A DNA stretch of 8,576 nt from Helicobacteraceae bacterium (GTDB lineage Bacteria > Campylobacterota > Campylobacteria > Campylobacterales > SZUA-545): positions 1 to 8,576 of the forward strand of contig JAISMA010000136.1 in the NCBI GenBank assembly GCA_031276985.1. The letters are read 5' to 3'. The translations under genes were made by a program, and so were the position numbers. How positions within the stretch are numbered: position 1 is the first letter of the stretch; each line of letters opens with the position of its first letter. The notes under the pieces were generated by a model. That model was given only the letters and a program-made list of their open reading frames with translations. It did no database searches and was not told where the DNA came from. Positions 1 through 7,400 of the stretch are shown here, in pieces.

Positions 1-119
1 ATTAGCACCAAAAACGGATCGCGCGATTGCGTCGCGATCAACGTAACGATCGGCGCGTTCCATTTGGGATATTCGCCCGCTAGAATGTCCAGCGCCTCAA
101 GATATTTTTCGCTTGTCAT
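1..119 (-). CDS. nth: Endonuclease III-like DNA repair glycosylase (N-terminal part, cut by window edge)
   Basis: Only the first 39 codons are present; the gene runs off the left edge. The translation starts MTSEKYLEALDILAGEYPKW and continues with APIVTLIATQSRDPFLVL. This fits the N-terminus of one branch of the endonuclease III (HhH-GPD) family, in which a short helix is followed by a 'P-x-V-T ... RDPF-x-VLI' segment leading into the first conserved helix. Such enzymes remove oxidised pyrimidines from DNA and cut at abasic sites. The catalytic Lys/Asp and the iron-sulphur cluster cysteines would lie outside the window and cannot be checked. The start is supported by a strong AAGGAGG just upstream, though the spacing is short (3 bases). 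It sits 8 bases after the kinase stop codon in the same direction, so the two are probably co-transcribed. Family assignment rests on remembered similarity over a short stretch. Confidence 0.6.
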   Translation of the reverse strand, partial: MTSEKYLEALDILAGEYPKWNAPIVTLIATQSRDPFLVL

Positions 120-122
120 AAG

Positions 123-129
123 CCTCCTT
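123..129 (-). promoter_or_regulatory. Ribosome binding site of nth, overlapping the kinase stop codon
   Basis: On the minus strand AAGGAGG occupies 129-123, three bases before the ATG at 119-117. The TAA stop of the upstream kinase (130-128) overlaps its first bases. A ribosome ending on the kinase gene would sit on this site, which suggests translational coupling of the two genes. Confidence 0.65.
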
Positions 130-1879
130 ATCCGACCCGCGCTATGGGTAAAATGATGAAAAATCGCGCGCCTTTCGCGCCGTTTTGAACGCCGATAACT
201 CCGTTCATATTGTTTTCTACGATCATTTTGCTCATATAAAGCCCGATCCCCGTGCCTTTGTCGTTGTCTTTCGTGGTGAAATACGGCTCGAAAACGCGAT
301 CCATTAGTTCTGGCGGCACGCCGCCGCCGTTATCCTCTACTTCAAGCCGCGCTTTTTGTTCGTCGCGAGTTAGCCTAACTACGATTTTGCGCTTTTTGCC
401 GCGTTTGCGCCGCTCCAAGATCGCGTCTTTGGCGTTGTTGATCAAGTTTAACATAGCCTGCCCAAGCTCGTTTTCGTAGCCGTCGCACCATAACGGCTCG
501 TTTGGAATCTCGAAACTAAAATCTATGTCGGCGCTTTTTAACTGCGCCGCGACCAGCGCGATCGAATTTTGCGCGACTTTTGAAAGATCGAAAATGGTTT
601 TTGCTTTGTCGGGTTTGAAAAAATTACTGAAATCGTCGATTGTGGAGCTCATAAATTTTAGTTGCCACATGGTTTTATCAACCGAGTTTTTCAGATATTC
701 GTCGTTTAATTGCCCGAATTTGCGCGCGTCCAAAATGTCCTGTATATACAGCCCGATCGAATGCAGCGGTTGCCGCCATTGGTGGGCGATCGCGCCGATC
801 ATTTCGCCCATCGCCGCCATTTTTGACTGTTGAACCATTATCTTTTCGTGTTCGCGCTTGCTCTGCTCCGCTTCAAGCTGTTTGATAAGCGCCTCTTCGG
901 CTCTGCTTTCCAATTTTAATCTTGTTTCGCGCTCTATAAGCCGCGCCGTCTGCTCTTCCAAAAACAGTCGGCGCGAAATTTTCCGCAGCGCGAAGCTAAT
1001 CGTCAGCCACGCAATCGCAAAACCGGCGGAGGTCAAAGCGATAAGTTTATAAACGGCTTCGTACGGCGTGGCGCACGCCACGGTCATATTGTAAGCGTTA
1101 ATCGGCGCGAAAGAGACGATTGCCTTTTCGTCGTTGGTCATAACGGCTTTTAACCTTTTGCCGAAAACGCCGCCTTTTTTTGAAAAATCGTCGTAAGCCA
1201 AAATGGCGCGCCCGTAATACGAATCCGCCTCGCCTTGCGGAACTCCGGCGATAAACCTGCCGCTTGCGGAGAGCAGCGCTATCGCGGCGCTTTCGTTGCC
1301 TCTTAGCCGTTCGTATCTTTGCGTTATAACGTCTAAATTAAACACCGCGATCGCGTAACCGGCTAGGTTGCCTTCGTCGTCGTCGAAGACGCGAAGAAAC
1401 GCGATATACCATTCGTCGTTATCGTCGCCAAAAAACGGCTCGCTAACATAAACGCCTTTAGACGAAGCAAACTTGTCGGCTTTATCGATATACGCATTTA
1501 TGCGGTCGAAACTTATGCTTGTTTTCCTGAGCGCAAACACAATTTCCTTGTTTTTGTCAAGCAACACAACGTTTCGCAACATAGGATCGTCGTTTTGTCT
1601 GCCGCGCCACATCTCCTCCATTACGTCTATTTTTAGATTGCCCACGCCGAAATATGGTTTTGATATGCGATAGATCATATCGTCTATATCGGCAAACATC
1701 AATTCTGTGTAGATCGCGTAAACCGAAAGCAGACGATCTTGCGCGGAGTAGATTTTGTCGCGCTCTTGCAGAAAAATCAGCGCCCAAAAAACGAGAAAAA
1801 CCGCTCCTAAAAAAACCGATTCGCCTATCCAGCGCAGACGGTGTTTGCGTTCGGGAGTAAAAATCCTCTTTAGCGACAA
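128..1879 (-). CDS. Membrane-bound sensor histidine kinase with periplasmic Cache-like sensor
   Basis: 583 aa. A short basic N-terminus is followed by a membrane helix (about 19-37), a periplasmic region (about 38-275), a second membrane helix (about 277-297), a charged coiled coil (about 303-352) and the kinase core. The periplasmic part has segments such as SEPFFGDDNDEWYIAFLRVF and GYAIAVFNLDVI that fit a double Cache/PDC sensor fold. The H-box is GEMIGAIAHQWRQPL with the predicted phospho-accepting His366. The N-box is NLINNAKDAI (Asn482), the G1 box DNGGG (516-520), the F-box EPYFTTK (531-537) and the G2 box GTGIGLYMSK (542-551), so the ATPase site is intact. No receiver domain is fused and no response regulator gene is visible, so the partner is unknown. 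The ligand cannot be told from sequence. The start is TTG, chosen because GGAGGA lies 6 bases upstream and an in-frame stop (1909-1907) precedes it. nth follows it, probably in the same operon. Confidence 0.9.
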   Translation of the reverse strand: MSLKRIFTPERKHRLRWIGESVFLGAVFLVFWALIFLQERDKIYSAQDRLLSVYAIYTELMFADIDDMIYRISKPYFGVGNLKIDVMEEMWRGRQNDDPMLRNVVLLDKNKEIVFALRKTSISFDRINAYIDKADKFASSKGVYVSEPFFGDDNDEWYIAFLRVFDDDEGNLAGYAIAVFNLDVITQRYERLRGNESAAIALLSASGRFIAGVPQGEADSYYGRAILAYDDFSKKGGVFGKRLKAVMTNDEKAIVSFAPINAYNMTVACATPYEAVYKLIALTSAGFAIAWLTISFALRKISRRLFLEEQTARLIERETRLKLESRAEEALIKQLEAEQSKREHEKIMVQQSKMAAMGEMIGAIAHQWRQPLHSIGLYIQDILDARKFGQLNDEYLKNSVDKTMWQLKFMSSTIDDFSNFFKPDKAKTIFDLSKVAQNSIALVAAQLKSADIDFSFEIPNEPLWCDGYENELGQAMLNLINNAKDAILERRKRGKKRKIVVRLTRDEQKARLEVEDNGGGVPPELMDRVFEPYFTTKDNDKGTGIGLYMSKMIVENNMNGVIGVQNGAKGARFFIILPIARVG

Positions 1880-1882
1880 GCG

Positions 1883-1903
1883 GCGTCCTCCATTGAGGAG
1901 CGC
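1883..1903 (-). promoter_or_regulatory. Hairpin covering the kinase ribosome binding site
   Basis: Read on the minus strand, GCG (1903-1901), an unpaired C, then TCCTC (1899-1895), loop AATG (1894-1891), GAGGA (1890-1886) and CGC (1885-1883) form an 8-base-pair stem with one bulge. The 3' arm contains most of the GGAGGA ribosome binding site (1891-1886) of the TTG-started kinase gene. If transcribed, the hairpin would restrict translation. At DNA level it is also an inverted repeat between two divergent genes and could be an operator. Pairing is seen directly; the role is inferred. Confidence 0.4.
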
Positions 1904-1909
1904 ATTTTA
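1904..1909 (-). promoter_or_regulatory. Possible -10 box for the kinase-nth transcript
   Basis: TAAAAT (5 of 6 matches to TATAAT) lies on the minus strand 24 bases before the kinase TTG. No convincing -35 is present, which is not unusual for Campylobacterota promoters. A start from this box would fall near 1897, within the hairpin described at 1883-1903, giving a very short leader. Confidence 0.3.
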
Positions 1910-1921
1910 ACCAAGCTATGG

Positions 1922-1927
1922 AATAAT
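1922..1927 (+). promoter_or_regulatory. Possible -10 box for uvrB
   Basis: AATAAT, within the context TATGGAATAAT, lies 19 bases before the uvrB ATG and would give a leader of roughly a dozen bases carrying the GGAG ribosome binding site (1938-1941). There is no clear -35. It is a weak call based on position and AT content only. Confidence 0.25.
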
Positions 1928-1946
1928 CCGCGACTTTGGAGTTAAT

Positions 1947-3917
1947 ATGTTCAAATTACACAGCTCTTACGGCGCGGCGGGCGATCAGCCCGAAGCAATC
2001 GACAAACTAGCGGCTTCAATCGCAAGCGCCAACCGCTATCAGACGTTGCTTGGCGTTACGGGCAGCGGCAAAACCTTTACAATGGCGAGCGTGATCGAGC
2101 GGCTTCAGATTCCCACGCTCATTATGACGCACAACAAAACGCTTGCCGCGCAGCTTTATCACGAGTTCAAGAGCTTTTTCCCAAATAATTGCGTCGAGTA
2201 TTTCATCAGCTATTACGATTACTATCAGCCCGAAGCCTACCTGCCGCGTCAGGATCTGTTCATAGAAAAAGATTCCGCGATCAACGACGAGCTGGAACGA
2301 CTGCGTTTAAGCGCCACGGCAAGTTTGATGAACGCCGACGACGTGATCGTCGTAGCTTCCGTTTCGGCAAACTACGGCTTGGGCAGTCCCGACGAATACA
2401 AGCAAATGGTCAGCCGCGTCCAAACGGGGCAGACGCTAAATCGGCGCGAATGGCTACTAGAGCTAATCGATATGGGCTACAAACGCAACGACGCTTACTT
2501 CGACCGCCGTTGTCTGCGCGTTCAGGGCGAAAGCGTCGACATTTTTCCGGGCTATTCCGACGCAGACGCGATTCGCTTCGAGTTTTTCGGCGACGAGGTG
2601 GAGCGAATCTACTACTTCAATCCATTTACGGGCGAAATCGGCGAGCGCGTGGATAAAGTCGCGATCTACGCCGCGAGCAACTTCGCGGTAACGACTGAGC
2701 GGCTCAAAACGGCGATCGCCACGATCGAGACGGAGCTTGAAGCGCGACTTGGCGAGCTGGAAAAAGCGGGCAAGATCGTAGAGCATCAGCGGCTAAAACA
2801 GCGCGTCGAGTTTGATCTGGAAATGCTCAAAGCTACGGGCAGTTGCAAGGGAATCGAGAACTATTCGCGCCACTTCACGCTCAAAAAACCGGGCGAAGCG
2901 CCCTATACGATGATGGATTATTTCGAGATCAAAGGCAAGCCGTACCTCGTGATCGTCGATGAAAGCCACGTGAGCCTGCCGCAGTTTCGCGGTATGTACG
3001 CGGGCGATCGCAGTCGAAAAGAGGTGTTGGTCGAGTACGGATTTCGCCTGCCGAGCGCGCTGGATAACCGCCCGCTTAAATTCGACGAGTTCATAGAAAA
3101 AGCGCCGCGTTATCTGTTTGTCAGCGCCACGCCCGCGCAGTGGGAGATTGAGCATAGCGCGACGATCGCCGAGCAGGTCGTACGCCCGACGGGACTGCTT
3201 GATCCAATCGTGGAGCTTCACGACAGCGACAATCAGGCGGCGACTTTATACGACGAGGCGAAAAAGACAATCGCGCGCGGCGATCGGATTTTGGTTACGA
3301 CGCTCACGAAAAAAATGTCCGAAGAGCTGCAAAAACACTATTTGGAGCTAGGTTTGCGCGCGAAATATCTCCATAGCGACATCGACGCGATCGAGCGCAA
3401 CGAAATTATTCGATCGCTTCGCGCGGGCGAGTTTGATATGCTTATCGGCATTAACCTGCTACGCGAAGGGCTGGATCTGCCCGAAGTTAGCCTTGTGGCG
3501 ATATTCGACGCGGACAAAGAGGGATTTTTGCGTAGCGAAACCGCTTTGATACAGACAATGGGACGCGCCGCGCGCAATCTTAACGGCAAAGTTCTGATGT
3601 TTTGCAAAAAAATCAGCGAGGCGATGAAAGCGGCGATCGAGACGACAAAAAAGCGGCGCGAAAAGCAGATCGCCTTCAATGAAGCGCACAATATCACGCC
3701 GCGAAGCGTGGCGCGAAAACTCGACGAGACTTTGCATTTGGAAGATCATCAAAAACTTCTTGACATAAAGCGCGACAAACTGCTAAAAATGCCCGCGACG
3801 GAAAAGCAAAAGCTGGTGAAAGAACTGAGCAAAAAAATGCTAGAAGCCGCGAAACAATTGGAGTTTGAGGAAGCCGCGAGATTGCGCGACGAGATCGCAA
3901 AAATCCGCGCGCTGTGA
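1947..3917 (+). CDS. uvrB: UvrABC excision repair system, damage-verifying helicase subunit UvrB
   Basis: 656 aa, normal length for UvrB. UvrB receives damaged DNA from UvrA in the cytoplasm, verifies the lesion with its beta-hairpin and recruits UvrC for the dual incision of nucleotide excision repair. Visible motifs in order: Walker A GVTGSGKT (36-43); the beta-hairpin region starting YYDYYQPEAYLPRQD (about 89-103); Walker B-like VDESH (337-341); motif III VSATP (392-396); motif V GINLLREGLDLPEVS (501-515); motif VI QTMGRAARN (536-544); and a C-terminal UVR domain (about 619-654) that contacts UvrC. All helicase motifs are intact. The ATG is preceded by GGAG five bases upstream, and the N-terminus MFKLHSSYGAAGDQPEAI matches the family start. 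It is divergent from the kinase gene and probably a single transcription unit, since a 506-base gap follows. Confidence 0.98.
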   Translation: MFKLHSSYGAAGDQPEAIDKLAASIASANRYQTLLGVTGSGKTFTMASVIERLQIPTLIMTHNKTLAAQLYHEFKSFFPNNCVEYFISYYDYYQPEAYLPRQDLFIEKDSAINDELERLRLSATASLMNADDVIVVASVSANYGLGSPDEYKQMVSRVQTGQTLNRREWLLELIDMGYKRNDAYFDRRCLRVQGESVDIFPGYSDADAIRFEFFGDEVERIYYFNPFTGEIGERVDKVAIYAASNFAVTTERLKTAIATIETELEARLGELEKAGKIVEHQRLKQRVEFDLEMLKATGSCKGIENYSRHFTLKKPGEAPYTMMDYFEIKGKPYLVIVDESHVSLPQFRGMYAGDRSRKEVLVEYGFRLPSALDNRPLKFDEFIEKAPRYLFVSATPAQWEIEHSATIAEQVVRPTGLLDPIVELHDSDNQAATLYDEAKKTIARGDRILVTTLTKKMSEELQKHYLELGLRAKYLHSDIDAIERNEIIRSLRAGEFDMLIGINLLREGLDLPEVSLVAIFDADKEGFLRSETALIQTMGRAARNLNGKVLMFCKKISEAMKAAIETTKKRREKQIAFNEAHNITPRSVARKLDETLHLEDHQKLLDIKRDKLLKMPATEKQKLVKELSKKMLEAAKQLEFEEAARLRDEIAKIRAL

Positions 3918-3986
3918 ATGGGCGCGAACGCAAAAATATGAACGCCAAAATGCGATCTCGAAAGCTCAGCCGAAAAGAATAAATAA

Positions 3987-4154
3987 ATGAGCGCGCCCGC
4001 CATTATCGATCCCAATATAACGCCAGAACAGCTTCGCGCTGGGCGGCGGCAGAAATATCTGAACCTTGAGTATTACATACTCAATCAAAAAGAGCTTGAC
4101 CGAAGCACAAATAACATCACAGATTTTATACAAACAGAGAAACCAAATAATTGA
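3987..4154 (+). CDS. Small hypothetical ORF, 55 aa, uncertain
   Basis: The reading frame starts MSAPAIIDPNITPEQLRAGR and ends with IQTEKPNN and a TGA. I do not recognise it. The first 25 codons use GC-rich codons like the neighbouring chromosomal genes (GCG, CGC, CGG), whereas the rest is AT-rich, so the ORF spans a composition change at about 4062. There is no good ribosome binding site (AAAAGA about 10 bases upstream is the best). It may be a truncated chromosomal gene whose 3' part was replaced, or a chance ORF. It overlaps the open stretch starting at 4066 in another frame, so at most one of the two is likely to be a real reading frame over 4066-4154. Confidence 0.25.
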   Translation: MSAPAIIDPNITPEQLRAGRRQKYLNLEYYILNQKELDRSTNNITDFIQTEKPNN

Positions 4155-4317
4155 GGCTCGTATTGTTTATATCAAATCACTTGAGGATGAGCCAGGGGAA
4201 TTGGGAGACGATATAACAGCATCGACAAAATCCGCGCAAGCTTGGAAAGTTAATCGCGTTAGAGGAGGTTATTCTTGGAGGAATGCGGTAGAAAGAAGAT
4301 TGTCTCAAACTGGTTGA
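4066..4317 (+). pseudogene. AT-rich open stretch with foreign codon use, possible gene remnant
   Basis: An 83-codon stretch stays open in one frame through AT-rich sequence, ending ...NAVERRLSQTG and TGA. The only possible starts are TTG codons (4066, 4096, 4204), and no ribosome binding site stands before the first. Codons such as ACA, TCA, AGA and AGG are common here and much rarer in uvrB or the kinase gene, suggesting a different origin. No family is recognised. The last bases overlap the candidate tracrRNA anti-repeat, so the present function of this DNA may be non-coding. It is best read as a decayed or shifted remnant of acquired DNA; a real small gene with a TTG start is possible but less likely. 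Confidence 0.25.
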
Positions 4318-4403
4318 AACAAGAGCTTCGCGCCGCTACCGCTCGGCTTGTTATAGCCAGAACTAATCCACTCAGTTGTGCTATGCTTCGCATTATACAC
4401 TAC
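4283..4403 (+). ncRNA. Candidate tracrRNA of the type II CRISPR system
   Basis: Directly upstream of cas9 the plus strand shows the order expected of a tracrRNA. A putative anti-repeat (about 4285-4320) ends in CTGGTTGAAAC, so the matching crRNA repeat would begin GTTTCAACCAG. Next comes a nexus-like hairpin with stem GAGC (4323-4326) and GCTC (4341-4344), immediately followed by a second hairpin GGCT/AGCC (4345-4348 with 4355-4358, loop TGTTAT). A third imperfect hairpin follows, with ATGC/GCAT around a TTC loop flanked by GTG/CAC (4378-4400). The spacing of the first two hairpins after the anti-repeat resembles the Campylobacter jejuni tracrRNA, where an AAAGAG...CTCT hairpin is followed at once by a GGGG...CCCC hairpin. 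There is no U-run terminator, and no repeat in the window to test pairing against. Boundaries and strand are inferred. Confidence 0.42.
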
Positions 4404-4411
4404 GGAACCTT

Positions 4412-4417
4412 AAAGGA
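4412..4417 (+). promoter_or_regulatory. Ribosome binding site of cas9
   Basis: AAAGGA lies six bases before the cas9 ATG, a good spacing. It supports the ATG at 4424, which is also the start giving the conserved N-terminal RuvC-I strand directly (MSVILGVDIG). Confidence 0.6.
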
Positions 4418-4423
4418 AAATAA

Positions 4424-7400
4424 ATGAGCGTAATTCTAGGCGTGGACATCGGCATTGCGTCGTTAGGGTGGGCTTTGGTCGAGTACGACGAGTCAAACGG
4501 GGAGCGAAATCGCATAATCGACGCGGGGGTTCGCATTTTTACCAAAGCGGAACACCCAAAAGATCAGAGTTCGTTGGCGTTGCCAAGAAGAAAAGCGCGG
4601 TTGGCGCGGCGCAGACTTGCCCGAATACGTAAAAGAATGGCGAAAATTCGTCGTTTGTTCGTCCAATACGGGCTAATCACCGAAGAGGAGCTGGCGCTTA
4701 TCGAGGAAAACGAGGGGCAAGGTTTTTACACCTTCGCCAAACGCGATCCGCGCTTCATAGACATTTGGCGGCTTCGCCACGAGGCGCTTAGCAGAAAGAT
4801 TGACGGGCGCGAGTTTGCTAGAGTCTTGACCCACATCGCAAAACGTCGAGGCTTTAAGTTTGTTACAAAGTCCGAAGAGAAAAAAATCAAAGAAGAGGGA
4901 AAAAAAGAGGACGAGAAGAAAATGTTAAGCGGGATTCAGTCGCTTCAGGAAAAATTCGCTATTAGCGGATGCGAAACGATCGGCTCGTACATATATGTTA
5001 CCAACCAACACCCTTGCGAAAGAAAAAGGAACAGGCAAAAAGGAGGAGATCCCACATACGATCATACATTTTCTCGCGATCTGCTAGAAAAGGAAATCCG
5101 TACTATTTTTGCCAAACAAAAGGCGCTAGGCAATGAGTTGGCAAGCGACGAGTTTTTGGACAAATACTGGAGCGTTGCGGCGCATATAAAAGAGCCGCCA
5201 TCGATCGAAAAAATGGTCGGCTATTGCAAATACGACGGAGAAAAACGCGCGCCAAAGAGCGCGCCAAGCGTCGAGAAATTCATTTTGCTAGGAAAGGTAG
5301 TAAACGCTCGTTTAATTACCGCGCCAAACGAAGAGGGTAAAACGTTAGCTGATTTTGCTGGAAGTTGGGAAAACGCCGCGCAAAAAACGCTGGAAGCCGC
5401 GCAAAAAAACAAAAGCGGCGCGACGTATAAAAGTATACGAAAAGCGTTTAATATAGGCGACGAGTACGCTTTCAAAGGATTATCTTATACGGAAGGTAAG
5501 GAAGCAGTCGACGCGGAAAAAAAGATATTCGCGCAAACGCCCGCTTATCATAGCTTCAAAGAGGCGATCGGAGAAGAAAAGTTAAACGATCTGCTGGCAA
5601 ATGTAGAGCTTGCCGACGAGATCGCAAGAGTGTTAAGCGTTGAAAAAAGCGACTCAAAAAAATCTCATGGATTGCGACAAGCTTTTTTGCAATATGCGTT
5701 TGACCAAACGATTGCGGACGAACTTGTCGATAAGCTAATCGCAATCTCTTTTGATAAATTCGTGGAATTTTCATTGAGCGTTATTCGCGCAATAAATCCG
5801 CGAATGCAAGCGGGCAAACGGACTAACGAGGCTTTAGACGAAGCAGGTTTTCACCTTCCCGAACCCGCGAAAAAAGAGTTTTTGCCTCCGCTAGAGGTAA
5901 AAGATCCGAAAGTACGCCGTTTTTTGGAAGAGAAAGGATTGTGGGATCAAACGGCTCAAATGGATCTAAAAAATCCCGTAGTGGCTCGCGCGTTTGCGCA
6001 GTTTAGAAAGACGCTTAACGCAATTATCCGCAAGCACGGGCATTTTGATCTAATGCACATAGAGCTAGCGCGCGAGATCAACTCTAAAGCCGATCGTATT
6101 CAAATTGAAAAAGCGATCGCCAAAAATACGCGGGCAAACGAGGATGCAAAAAGGTGGATCGAGGAAAATGGAAGGGGAGCCAAGGTAAACGGAACGAACA
6201 TTGTGAAGATAAAATTGTGGTTGCAGCAAAACGAGCGATGCGTATATACAGGCGAAAACATACCAAGAGAATGGCTGTTTAAGGAAGGTTTGTTGGAAGT
6301 TGATCATATTTTGCCGTATAGCAGAAGTTTTGACGATTCTATTAGCAACAAAGTTCTTTGCAGAAAAGAAGTCAATCAAGAAAAGAAGAATCGAACGCCT
6401 TACGAATGGATATTTGAACCTACGGGCAAGCGCGATCAAAAGGCATGGGATGAGTTTGATAAAAGGGCGCGCTCGTTTCATTTTGATAAAGTCAAACGAG
6501 ACAAGCTGTTTAAAGATAATTTCAGCGACGAGCAGTCTGAAAAAAGTTTTATAAACCGCCATCTTAACGACACTCGTTATATGGCAAGGTTGATAAAAAA
6601 TTACGTGGAAGCCCATCTGTTATTTAGCGGCAACGAGAGACTTCCTGTTAGAGTCAGAAGCGGGCGATTAACTTCGGATTTACGCCATTTGTGGGGATTG
6701 GAAGACAAGGATCGCTCAAGCGATCTACACCACGCTCAGGACGCCATTATTTTAGCGTTTTCCACGCAGTCGATTACTCAAAGATTAAGCGAGTATTACC
6801 GTAGGCGCGAAGAAAATAAAAAGAAAAATATCCGCGAAACTTTTGCGGAACCGTTGCCAAGTTTGCGCCAAAAAGTCAAAGAGGTATTGGAGCCGTTGGC
6901 AAACCCCGATCTTTCGCTCGATCTTAAAGGACAACGAATCGTCAGCCGCGCCGTACGCAAAAAAGTTACCGGAGCGGCGCACGAACAGTCGATTAAATCA
7001 CCAACAGAAGAAAAAGATGTCGACAAAAAAGTAAAGGTCAATAAGGGCAAAGGCGTTTGCGATAACGGCGAAATGGTTAGAACCGACGTATTCACGGATG
7101 GAAAGAAATTTTACTATGTGCCGATATATGTCGCGGATATGATCAAACCGGAGACGCCAAATATGGCAATTAAAGCGCTTGCGCCGCGCGAGCAGTGGAT
7201 CCCAATAACGGAGGAGCACGAGTTCTTGTTTTCGTTGCATAAAGACGATCTGGTGCGCGTAAAAAAAGGCGCGCGCGACTTACTGGGGTACTATATGAAG
7301 GTTGATAGCGCAACAGCCAATGTAGCCATTCGTTCCGTCGATAATTCCGCGAACGGATTGTTCAAGCCCAAAGACAAGAGCGGCGTTTTTCGCATAGGCG

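Noticed and set aside
252..1052. Several plus-strand ORFs opposite the histidine kinase
   Set aside because: They are Ser- and Leu-rich shadows of the kinase gene with no ribosome binding sites or known domains.
2189..2656. 155-codon plus-strand ORF in another frame of uvrB
   Set aside because: The translation is very Arg-rich and low in complexity, as expected for an off-frame reading of GC-rich DNA; the UvrB frame is certain here.
3918..3950. Possible uvrB terminator (GGCG ... CGCC pairing)
   Set aside because: The loop is about 20 bases, the stem only 4, and there is no T-run.
3938..3982. 14-codon frame MNAKMRSRKLSRKE just after uvrB
   Set aside because: Too short and without a ribosome binding site; probably chance.
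4321..4410. tRNA gene
   Set aside because: Hairpins are present but there is no cloverleaf, no T-loop GTTCGA-type sequence and no acceptor stem.
4240..4423. CRISPR array
   Set aside because: No unit is repeated with spacer-sized spacing anywhere in the window; the repeat-like sequence occurs once, which fits an anti-repeat rather than an array.
6065..6616. 183-codon minus-strand ORF opposite cas9
   Set aside because: It lies wholly within the HNH coding region, its translation is rich in Phe, Ile and Arg with no family resemblance, and the plus frame is clearly Cas9.
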